From JBGOUJ01 sp041477005 (GTDB lineage Bacteria > Acidobacteriota > Terriglobia > Bryobacterales > JACQDG01), in assembly GCA_041477005.1 (NCBI GenBank), contig JBGOUJ010000449.1, positions 1-6,451 of the forward strand: a stretch of 6,451 nucleotides of DNA, written 5' to 3'. The position numbers and the translations under genes were made by a program. The notes under the pieces were generated by a model. The model had not been told where the DNA came from. It saw only the letters and a program-made list of their open reading frames with translations, and searched no databases. Shown here one piece after another: positions 1 through 5,379 of this stretch (position 1 is its first letter; every line of letters begins with the position of its first letter).

Positions 1-1
1 C

Positions 2-328
2 AAGCTGCGCATCGAGATGGAAAACCCCGGCAATCGGCTGAAGCCCGAGATGTTCACCGACGTGGAGCTGAGCGTTCCGTCCGCCCGGCGGCTCACCGTG
101 CCGGCCGAGGCGGTGCTCGACTCCGGCCAGGTGAAGACCGTCTTCGTCGACCGTGGCAATGGCTATTTCGAGCCGCGCCGCGTGGAAACCGGGGAGCGGG
201 CGGGCGGCCGGGTCGAGATCCTCAAAGGCCTGGAGGCCGGCGAGCGGGTGGTCACCTCCGGCAATTTTTTGATCGATTCGGAAAGCCAGTTGAAGGCGGC
301 CGCGGCCGGCATGGTGCACCAGCACTGA
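2..328 (+). CDS. cusB: CusB-type periplasmic adaptor (membrane fusion protein) of a Cu/Ag RND efflux pump, C-terminal part
   Basis: The gene is open from the left edge; the visible frame begins K-L-R-I-E-M-E-N-P-G, so the ATG at 17 is internal and not the start. About 108 C-terminal residues are present. They contain the end of the beta-barrel domain (NRLKPEMFTDVEL, matching the family's R-L-K-P-G-M-F/Y motif) and the membrane-proximal domain (VPAEAVLDSG, VFVDRG, GLEAGERVVTSGNFLIDSESQLK). The last stretch is strongly typical of CusB-type adaptors. Known role of the family: it bridges the inner-membrane pump and an outer-membrane channel and passes metal to the pump. The end, AGMVHQH, is short and has no added metal-binding domain. 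The stop lies 10 bp before the cusA start, so the two genes are surely co-transcribed. CusB versus the divalent-metal CzcB type is decided mainly by the pump next door. Confidence 0.9.
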   Translation, partial: KLRIEMENPGNRLKPEMFTDVELSVPSARRLTVPAEAVLDSGQVKTVFVDRGNGYFEPRRVETGERAGGRVEILKGLEAGERVVTSGNFLIDSESQLKAAAAGMVHQH

Positions 329-336
329 GGAGAGGG
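329..336 (+). promoter_or_regulatory. Ribosome binding site of cusA
   Basis: A purine-rich GGAGAGGG lies directly after the adaptor stop codon, with GGAG six bases before the ATG at 339. It supports that start over internal Met codons and fits tight translational linkage with the upstream gene. Confidence 0.7.
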
Positions 337-338
337 CC

Positions 339-3300
339 ATGATCAACCGCATCATCGAGCTTTCCGCGCACAATCGCTTCGTGGTCTTCGTCATCGTCGG
401 CGCCGCTGTGATAGCCGGCTGGTGGTCGATGAAGAACGTCGCCCTCGACGCCATCCCCGACCTGAGCGACACGCAGGTCATCGTCTACTCGCGCTGGGAC
501 CGCAGCCCCGACATCATGGAAGATCAGGTCACCTACCCCATCGTGACTTCCATGCTCGGCGCGCCGCGCGTGAAAGATATTCGGGGCTTCTCCGATTTCG
601 GCTACTCCTACGTCTACATCATTTTCGACGAGGGCACCGATATTTACTGGGCGCGCTCGCGCACGATCGAGTACTTGCAGAAGATCCTGCCCAAGCTGCC
701 ACCCGAGGTGAAGACCGAGCTCGGCCCCGACGCCACCGGCATCGGCTGGGTTTTTCAGTATGCGCTGGTGGACCGCACCGGCAAGCGCAGCCTGGCCGAC
801 CTTCGCTCGTTCCAGGATTGGAACCTGCGCTACTACCTGCAATCCGTCCCGGGCGTGGCCGAGGTGGCGCCGCTGGGCGGCTTCGTGCGCCAGTACCAGG
901 TGAATCTCGACCCCAACCGTTTGCAGTCCTTCAACCTTCCCTTGACCCGCGTGATGGAGGCCATTCGCGGCGGCAACAACGACGTCGGCGGCCGGCTGGT
1001 GGAGTTCACCGGACGCGAGTACATGGTGCGCGGCCGTGGCTACGCCCGCTCGCCCGAAGACCTGGCCTCGATCGTCCTGGGAACCAATCAAGCGGGCGTG
1101 CCCATCACTGTGCGGGACGTGGGCGAGGTCGTCCTGGGCCCCGATATCCGCCGCGGTATCGCAGATCTCGACGGCACAGGCGATGTGGTGAGCGGGATCG
1201 TAGTCATGCGCCAGGGGGAGAACGCCTTGGACGTGATCGATCGCGTCAAGGCGAAGATCGAGACGCTCCGACCGTCGCTGCCGCCCGGCGTCGAGATTGT
1301 CACTACCTACGACCGCTCGGAGCTGATCCTGCGCTCGATCGACAACCTGAAACGTACGCTCAAGGAAGAGCTGATCATCGTTTCTCTGGTTATCTTGATC
1401 TTCCTCTGGCACATCCCGAGCGCCATCATTCCAATTGTCACCATACCGGTGGCCATCCTCATTTCCTTCATTCCGATGAAAGCCCTGGGCATCACCTCGA
1501 ACATCATGTCCCTCGGCGGCATCGCCATCGCCATCGGCGCCATGGTGGATGCGGCGATCGTGGTGGTGGAGCAGACCCACAAGAAGCTCGAAGAGTGGGA
1601 CCGCAACGGCCGTCAGGTGGACTACCGCGTTGTGGTGATCGAGGCGGTGAAGGAGGTCGGCGGCCCGAGCTTCTTCGCCCTGCTGGTGATCGCTGTTTCC
1701 TTTCTCCCCATCTTCACGCTGGAGGCCCAGGAGGGCCGCCTGTTCCGCCCTCTCGCTTTCACCAAGAATTTCTCCATGATCGTGGCCGCAGTGCTCGCGA
1801 TCACGCTCGATCCGGCTATGCGGCTGCTGTTCACCCATGCCGATAATTTCGATTTCCGCCCGCGATGGCTCGCCCGGGCGGCCAACGCCGTGCTGGTCGG
1901 CAAGATTCACCCCGAGGAGAAGCACCCCATCAGCCGCGTGCTGATGCGCCTCTACGAGCCGGTCGTCGAGTGGGTGCTCCGATGGAGATGGGTGGTGGTG
2001 TTGGCGGCGATCGGGATCGTGGCGGCGACCGTGCCCATCTTCGAGAGGCTCGGATCGGAGTTCATGCCGCCCCTCGATGAGGGCGTCCTGCTCTACATGC
2101 CTTCCACCTTGCCCGGCATCTCGGTCACCGAGGCCGCGCGGCTGCTGCAGGTTCAGGACCGCATCCTGAAGCAATTTCCGGAGGTCGAGCGCGTGTTGGG
2201 CAAAGCCGGCCGCGCCGAAACCCCCACCGACCCCGCCCCGCTTTCCATGATGGAAACCACTGTGGTCCTGAAGCCCCGCGACCAATGGCGCAGGGTCCCC
2301 ACCTGGTATAGCGACTGGAAGTGGGCGCCCGGCTGGCTGGTCGAAGCGTTTCGCCGCATCACCCCCGACCGCATGGAACAGGATGCACTGGTCGAGGAGA
2401 TGGACCAGGCGCTCAAAATCCCCGGCACCAGCAACGCCTGGACCATGCCAATCCGCAACCGCATCGACATGCTCTCCACCGGCATCCGCACGCCGGTCGG
2501 CATCAAGATCTACGGGGGCAACCTGGCCAAGATCGAGGAGCTGGGCGGGGCCGTGGAGCGGGTTCTGCCCCGGGTGCGCGGCACCCGCAGCGTGTTTTCC
2601 GAGCGCACCACCGGCGGCTACTTCCTCGACTTCGCCCTCAAGCGCGAGGCGCTCGCCCGCTACGGCCTGTCCATCCGTGACGCCGAAATGTACCTGACCA
2701 ACGCCGTTGGCGGCGAGGCCATCAGCACTACGGTAGAAGGGCGCGAGCGCTACACGGTCAACGTCCGCTACCTGCGCGACTATCGCAGCGACGTCGACGC
2801 CCTGAAGCGGGTGCTGGTGTCGAGTATGGACGGGAAGCAGCAAATCCCCATGGCCCAGATCGCCGACATTCGCCTCGTCCCCGGTCCCTCCATGCTGCGC
2901 GATGAGAATGGCCTGCTGAACGGCTATGTCTATGTGGACGTGGCCGGCCGCGACATCGGCTCCTATGTCGAGGAGGCCAAGCGCGTCGTGCGCGACCAGA
3001 TCCAATGGCCACCCGGCTACACCGCCGTGTGGAGCGGCCAGTACGAAGCGATGGCCCGCATCAAGGAACGGCTCAAGGTCGTCTTGCCGCTGACCCTGTT
3101 TCTGATCCTGGCGCTGCTCTACCTGAACACCAAGTCGTGGGTGAAGACGGCGATCATCCTGCTGGCGGTCCCCTTCTCGGCGGTCGGCGCCATCTGGCTG
3201 CTCTATTTGCTCGGCTACAACATGAGTATCGGGGTCTGGGTCGGCCTGATCGCCCTGATGGGGGTGGACGCCGAGACCGGCGTCTTCATGCTCCTCTACC

Positions 3301-3605
3301 TCGACCTCGCCTACCAGGAGAGGCGCCGCCAGGGAGCGATGAGGAACTGGAACCAGTTGCGAGGGGCCATCATCGAGGGGGCGGTAAAGCGCGTCCGGCC
3401 GAAGTTCATGACCGTGGCCACCATGTTCCTGGCCTTGCTGCCGATCCTGTGGTCGGTCGGCGCCGGCGCCGACGTGATGAAGCGCATCGCCGCGCCGATG
3501 CTCGGCGGCCTCTTAACCTCGTTCCTGCTGGAGCTGACCGTCTACCCGGCCATTTACGCCATCTGGAAATGGCACTTCGAGATGAAAGGAGGCGCAACGG
3601 TATGA
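339..3605 (+). CDS. cusA: CusA-type heavy-metal RND efflux transporter (Cu(I)/Ag(I) subfamily)
   Basis: A complete inner-membrane proton antiporter of 1088 residues that expels metal through a CusB/CusC-type tripartite complex. The layout is standard RND: TM1 near residues 12-32, a first periplasmic domain, TM2-TM6 at about 345-495, TM7 near 548-566, a second periplasmic domain, and TM8-TM12 from about 911 to the end. Metal specificity shows in M587 (LLYMPSTLPGIS), M637 (PLSMMETT) and M711 (NRIDMLSTG), which line up with the three methionines binding Cu(I)/Ag(I) in E. coli CusA. M390 and M402 match members of its methionine relay. D404 in TM4 (GAMVDAA) matches the proton-coupling Asp. TM10 reads GVDAETG (D977, E979), where E. 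coli CusA, as I recall it, has GVAAEFG. The protein is about 40 residues longer than E. coli CusA, mainly from a Trp-rich insert near 652-678. The ATG follows a good ribosome site; the stop overlaps the next gene. No promoter is visible in the window. Confidence 0.96.
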   Translation: MINRIIELSAHNRFVVFVIVGAAVIAGWWSMKNVALDAIPDLSDTQVIVYSRWDRSPDIMEDQVTYPIVTSMLGAPRVKDIRGFSDFGYSYVYIIFDEGTDIYWARSRTIEYLQKILPKLPPEVKTELGPDATGIGWVFQYALVDRTGKRSLADLRSFQDWNLRYYLQSVPGVAEVAPLGGFVRQYQVNLDPNRLQSFNLPLTRVMEAIRGGNNDVGGRLVEFTGREYMVRGRGYARSPEDLASIVLGTNQAGVPITVRDVGEVVLGPDIRRGIADLDGTGDVVSGIVVMRQGENALDVIDRVKAKIETLRPSLPPGVEIVTTYDRSELILRSIDNLKRTLKEELIIVSLVILIFLWHIPSAIIPIVTIPVAILISFIPMKALGITSNIMSLGGIAIAIGAMVDAAIVVVEQTHKKLEEWDRNGRQVDYRVVVIEAVKEVGGPSFFALLVIAVSFLPIFTLEAQEGRLFRPLAFTKNFSMIVAAVLAITLDPAMRLLFTHADNFDFRPRWLARAANAVLVGKIHPEEKHPISRVLMRLYEPVVEWVLRWRWVVVLAAIGIVAATVPIFERLGSEFMPPLDEGVLLYMPSTLPGISVTEAARLLQVQDRILKQFPEVERVLGKAGRAETPTDPAPLSMMETTVVLKPRDQWRRVPTWYSDWKWAPGWLVEAFRRITPDRMEQDALVEEMDQALKIPGTSNAWTMPIRNRIDMLSTGIRTPVGIKIYGGNLAKIEELGGAVERVLPRVRGTRSVFSERTTGGYFLDFALKREALARYGLSIRDAEMYLTNAVGGEAISTTVEGRERYTVNVRYLRDYRSDVDALKRVLVSSMDGKQQIPMAQIADIRLVPGPSMLRDENGLLNGYVYVDVAGRDIGSYVEEAKRVVRDQIQWPPGYTAVWSGQYEAMARIKERLKVVLPLTLFLILALLYLNTKSWVKTAIILLAVPFSAVGAIWLLYLLGYNMSIGVWVGLIALMGVDAETGVFMLLYLDLAYQERRRQGAMRNWNQLRGAIIEGAVKRVRPKFMTVATMFLALLPILWSVGAGADVMKRIAAPMLGGLLTSFLLELTVYPAIYAIWKWHFEMKGGATV
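3585..3592 (+). promoter_or_regulatory. Strong ribosome binding site inside the cusA 3' end
   Basis: AAAGGAGG lies nine bases before the ATG at 3602. This near-perfect Shine-Dalgarno sequence decides the start of the downstream gene: the same frame is open back to an ATG at 3005, but that upstream part is only an out-of-frame reading of cusA. Confidence 0.8.
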
Positions 3606-4294
3606 AGCTGCTAACGGTTGCTCTATTCGTCGCGGCGGCCCTGGCCCAAACCTCGCCCGGATTCGAAGCCAGGCACGACCATCTCCACGGGTCTTGCTCG
3701 GGCCGTCTCACCATCGACGACGGCGGCGTGACCTTTGACGGCGCCGGCAAGAAATCCCACCACTGGCACTGGGGCTACCTCGACATCCAGCAGCTCCAGA
3801 TCCTGCACAACGGCGAGGTCCGGCTGCTCACCTACCAGGACAACAAGTGGCGGCTCGGCGCCGACCGCGAGTTTCACTTCCGCGTGGGCGACAAGCAGTT
3901 CGGCCCACAGATGAGCCCGGTGCTCACGAGTCGCTTGGGCCCACGTTTCGTCCTGGGCCTGGCCAGCGCGCTGGAGAAGCCGGTGTGGGAGTTGCCGGTG
4001 AAGCACCTGCTGCGCGTCTCCGGCACCGAAGGAACTTTGGTCATCGGTGAGGACCGCATTGTCTACCGTGCCGGCCGCCCCGGCGATTCGAGGACCTGGC
4101 TGTTCTCCGACATCGACCACATCAGCCGCTCCGGCCCCGAGGAGTTGACCATCACCACCTACGAGCGCGCCCGCTCCCACTACGGCAACCGGAAGGATTT
4201 CAATTTCCAGCTCAAGCAGCCGCTGAGCGAGGAACGCTACGACCAGTTGTGGCGGCGTCTGGAGCAGTCCAAGGGCGTGCAGACCCCTTCATGA
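3602..4294 (+). CDS. Small exported His-rich protein with an internal duplication, translationally coupled to cusA; function unknown
   Basis: The start ATG overlaps the cusA stop (ATGA) and has a strong ribosome site, so it belongs to the efflux operon. The product has 230 residues. Residues 1-15 (MKLLTVALFVAAALA) form a short signal peptide with likely cleavage after ALA, so the protein should be periplasmic or secreted. The single Cys (C32) is too far from the signal to be a lipobox. Histidines cluster at the mature N-terminus (H25, H27, H29, then H53, H54, H56; 11 in all) beside C32. Two similar halves are visible: W57, D61-I62, E72, T77-Y78, G86, F91 and F93 match W166, D170-I171, E181, T186-Y187, G195, F200 and F202 at a constant offset of 109 residues. 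Both halves look like beta-rich modules, possibly PH-like. I do not recognise a named family. From context it may bind or sense the exported metal; this is inference. Confidence 0.85.
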   Translation: MKLLTVALFVAAALAQTSPGFEARHDHLHGSCSGRLTIDDGGVTFDGAGKKSHHWHWGYLDIQQLQILHNGEVRLLTYQDNKWRLGADREFHFRVGDKQFGPQMSPVLTSRLGPRFVLGLASALEKPVWELPVKHLLRVSGTEGTLVIGEDRIVYRAGRPGDSRTWLFSDIDHISRSGPEELTITTYERARSHYGNRKDFNFQLKQPLSEERYDQLWRRLEQSKGVQTPS

Positions 4295-4524
4295 TTCATC
4301 GCTCTTATGCACGAAAATGGCGAGTTTGCCCCACGAGCAGGTACGCGGATTTTCAATGTTTGGTGCCTTTCCGGCGGCGGAACGCGACGCTACGGCCGCT
4401 CCTGTATTTCCCTTGTAAGCCGTTGCGCCTCCGCGTCGGCCAGGGCTCGGCGAAATCCGCGAGTGCGGCCTGCAGGTCGGGCGCTTCGTTGTGTTGGGGG
4501 TTCTGCAACGTGGTTTCTTTGAAG
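4295..4524. other. Intergenic region between convergent operons; no clear terminator seen
   Basis: About 230 bp separate the end of the efflux operon from the end of the toxin gene. I see no strong hairpin followed by a T-run on either strand, and no convincing gene. The minus strand stays open for some 60 codons after 4542 (ending near 4357) in the frame of the restored toxin stop, but it lacks a credible start and is not called. Confidence 0.5.
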
Positions 4525-4812
4525 CTACCCTCGCGGCTTTGTTACCGGTAGGTATGTTTGGATTTGATGAGGATTGCCGAGATCCACAACGCTGCGGTCC
4601 GGGCACTTCCTGAAAATGATCCGGTACGCGCCGACCCTCTTGCGGAACCGTCCCTTCCACTCAGATCCCTGCAACGCCTTTATATTACTCCACTGAGAGT
4701 CATCCTTCTCCTCGAATTCCTCAATGGCGCGCTCGATCCGGTCCCGGACGTCGCGCGGGAACCGTGCGAGCTGCTTTTGGGCCTCGTCGGAGAGTTCAGC
4801 GCTCCAGCGCAT
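4525..4812 (-). CDS. RelE/ParE-family toxin with a frameshifted C-terminus
   Basis: As read, the product has 95 residues. Residues 1-69 are a clear RelE/ParE fold: a first strand (MRWSAELSDEAQKQL), two helices (residues 10-35), then KALQGSEWKGRFRKRVG and AYRIIFRK. Known members are mRNA interferases acting in the ribosome, or gyrase poisons. After K69 the frame runs into PDRSVVDLGNPHQ, which is unlike the family. The neighbouring frame instead encodes ALWISAILIKSKHTYR followed by a stop at 4542-4544, the typical last strand and end of these toxins. Removing one base from the GGG (plus strand) at 4601-4603 joins the two and gives an 89-residue protein of normal length. So the gene is either a toxin broken by a one-base insertion or an intact gene with a sequence error. 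The ATG overlaps the antitoxin end by 17 nt and has no clear ribosome site of its own, suggesting coupled translation. Confidence 0.8.
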   Translation of the reverse strand: MRWSAELSDEAQKQLARFPRDVRDRIERAIEEFEEKDDSQWSNIKALQGSEWKGRFRKRVGAYRIIFRKCPDRSVVDLGNPHQIQTYLPVTKPRG

Positions 4813-5056
4813 ATTTCACGGCGCGCCATGGTTTCGACTTTCCGCGTTTGAGCTGCGCTTCGCCGCGCCGCACGATCTTCGCCTCGGCCGGCGTCAGGAT
4901 GTCGTCGGAGTCCTTGCTAACGGGCGGCTTGGGAAGGATGGTCACGGCGCCGCGGGAGACCTTGAACTCCACCCGGTCCCCGGTTTTAAAGCCAGCTTCG
5001 CGGCGTACCCGATCCGGCACCACGAGTGGTGTTCTGTTTTTGAGGGTAATGGTCAT
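4796..5056 (-). CDS. AbrB/MazE-fold (SpoVT-AbrB domain) antitoxin
   Basis: A protein of 86 residues. The N-terminal half (about residues 2-43) is a classic swapped-hairpin DNA-binding domain: ITLKNRTPLVVPDRVRREAG, then FKTGDRVEFKV and AVTILPK. The C-terminal half (about 50-86), charged and ending GKSKPWRAVKYALER, is the likely toxin-binding tail. Known role of the family: the antitoxin neutralises its partner by direct binding, and the dimer represses its own promoter. It is the first gene of the pair, overlaps the toxin start by 17 nt, and has a promoter with an overlapping inverted repeat just upstream. The ribosome site is weak (only GTACC/TTAA precede the ATG). A stand-alone AbrB-like regulator is possible but unlikely given the toxin behind it. 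Confidence 0.88.
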   Translation of the reverse strand: MTITLKNRTPLVVPDRVRREAGFKTGDRVEFKVSRGAVTILPKPPVSKDSDDILTPAEAKIVRRGEAQLKRGKSKPWRAVKYALER

Positions 5057-5078
5057 GTTAAGGTACTACGATTTGGGG

Positions 5079-5099
5079 TTACATTCGCTTTCACTGTAA
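5079..5099 (-). promoter_or_regulatory. Imperfect inverted repeat, candidate operator of the toxin-antitoxin promoter
   Basis: TTACA at one end and TGTAA at the other frame an 11-bp centre. The site covers the proposed -10 box and the expected transcription start, where binding would block RNA polymerase. Autorepression by AbrB-type antitoxins is known; assigning it to this site is inference. Confidence 0.4.
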
Positions 5100-5121
5100 G
5101 GGCTATTCGGGACTTCGTCAA
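5093..5121 (-). promoter_or_regulatory. Sigma70-like promoter of the toxin-antitoxin pair
   Basis: On the minus strand TTGACG (5121-5116, five of six consensus bases) is followed after exactly 17 bases by TACAGT (5098-5093, four of six). Transcription would start near 5086, leaving a leader of about 30 nt before the antitoxin ATG at 5056. Confidence 0.55.
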
Positions 5122-5122
5122 T

Positions 5123-5153
5123 GGAGCGGCCTGTTCTGAGGGGCCGCCACTCC
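5123..5153. repeat. GC-rich hairpin just upstream of the toxin-antitoxin promoter
   Basis: The inner stem CGGCC/GGCCG (5127-5131 with 5142-5146) is extended by an outer GGAG/CTCC (5123-5126 with 5150-5153) with a 3-nt bulge. There is no T-run, so it is not a typical intrinsic terminator. It could be a protein-binding or structural element, or chance in G+C-rich DNA. Confidence 0.35.
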
Positions 5154-5166
5154 CCCACTTTCACTT

Positions 5167-5186
5167 AAAACCCGTTGCGGGCTTTT
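5167..5186 (-). terminator. Candidate intrinsic terminator downstream of the fabF-like gene
   Basis: On the minus strand AAAAGCCCG-CAA-CGGGTTTT forms a stem of four G-C pairs plus a G-U pair and A-T pairs, ending in TTTT. On the plus strand the G-U pair becomes an A-C mismatch, so it works better for minus-strand transcription. It lies about 195 bp after the fabF stop and before the antitoxin promoter. The stem is short, so strength is uncertain. Confidence 0.45.
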
Positions 5187-5274
5187 GGCGGATCGTCGGG
5201 CAGTCCGGCAACCGGTTCTCCCGTGCCCCATCCGGTTCCCCAGCTCACGAGTTGGGTTTTTTACCCGTAGTTTA

Positions 5275-5290
5275 GCGTTAAAGCTAACGC
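5275..5290. repeat. Short perfect inverted repeat
   Basis: GCGTTA-AAGC-TAACGC is a perfect 6-bp inverted repeat with a 4-nt loop. A second, overlapping pairing (GTTTAGC with GCTAAC, one bulge) is possible, so two alternative folds exist. It has no T-run and no assigned role. Confidence 0.35.
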
Positions 5291-5379
5291 GGGCCTGGTC
5301 CGTGGCCTGGCACCGGCTCAGACGCCATCCCAGAGCGGTCCGGCTATCGAGGCCTACAATGCAGAAGCGCTGCTGGCAG

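Larger units (their letters stand above)
5057..5379. other. Intergenic region of 323 bp holding regulatory sites, no gene
   Basis: From right to left (the direction of transcription of both flanking genes) it holds a short perfect hairpin at 5275-5290, a terminator-like hairpin at 5167-5186, a GC-rich hairpin at 5123-5153, and the toxin-antitoxin promoter with its inverted repeat at 5079-5121. A small GGGT-TTTTT-ACCC element lies at about 5254-5265. No coding sequence or tRNA is recognisable. A plus-strand frame open here is an antisense reading of the antitoxin running on into this spacer and is not credible. Confidence 0.6.

Noticed and set aside
422..1846. A 474-codon plus-strand frame inside cusA
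   Set aside because: Arg/Pro/Gly/His-rich composition with no motifs; it is an out-of-frame reading of cusA.
252..3005. A 917-codon open frame antisense to cusA
   Set aside because: It mirrors cusA over its length, is rich in His, Asp, Gln and Gly as expected from the complement of G+C-rich codons, shows no recognisable domain, and the sense strand encodes an unmistakable transporter.
3623..4180. Minus-strand frame of 185 codons opposite the small secreted protein
   Set aside because: No ribosome site, no family resemblance, and the plus strand has a signal peptide, coupled start and internal repeat.
4357..4541. Possible small gene after the restored toxin stop (minus-strand reading containing APDLQAALADFAEPW)
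   Set aside because: The frame is open for about 60 codons and part looks protein-like, but no ATG/GTG/TTG with a ribosome site precedes it; open frames of this size are common by chance at this G+C content.
4289..4660. Minus-strand frame of 123 codons through the intergenic region and the toxin end
   Set aside because: Low-complexity composition rich in Arg, Ser, Pro and Lys and no credible start; it reads the toxin region in a third frame.
5254..5265. GGGTTTTTTACCC as a terminator
   Set aside because: Only a 4-bp stem with a T loop and no T-run after the stem; too weak to call.
4724..5275. Plus-strand frame of 183 codons across the toxin-antitoxin region
   Set aside because: Antisense to two overlapping genes with clear family motifs; no domain of its own.
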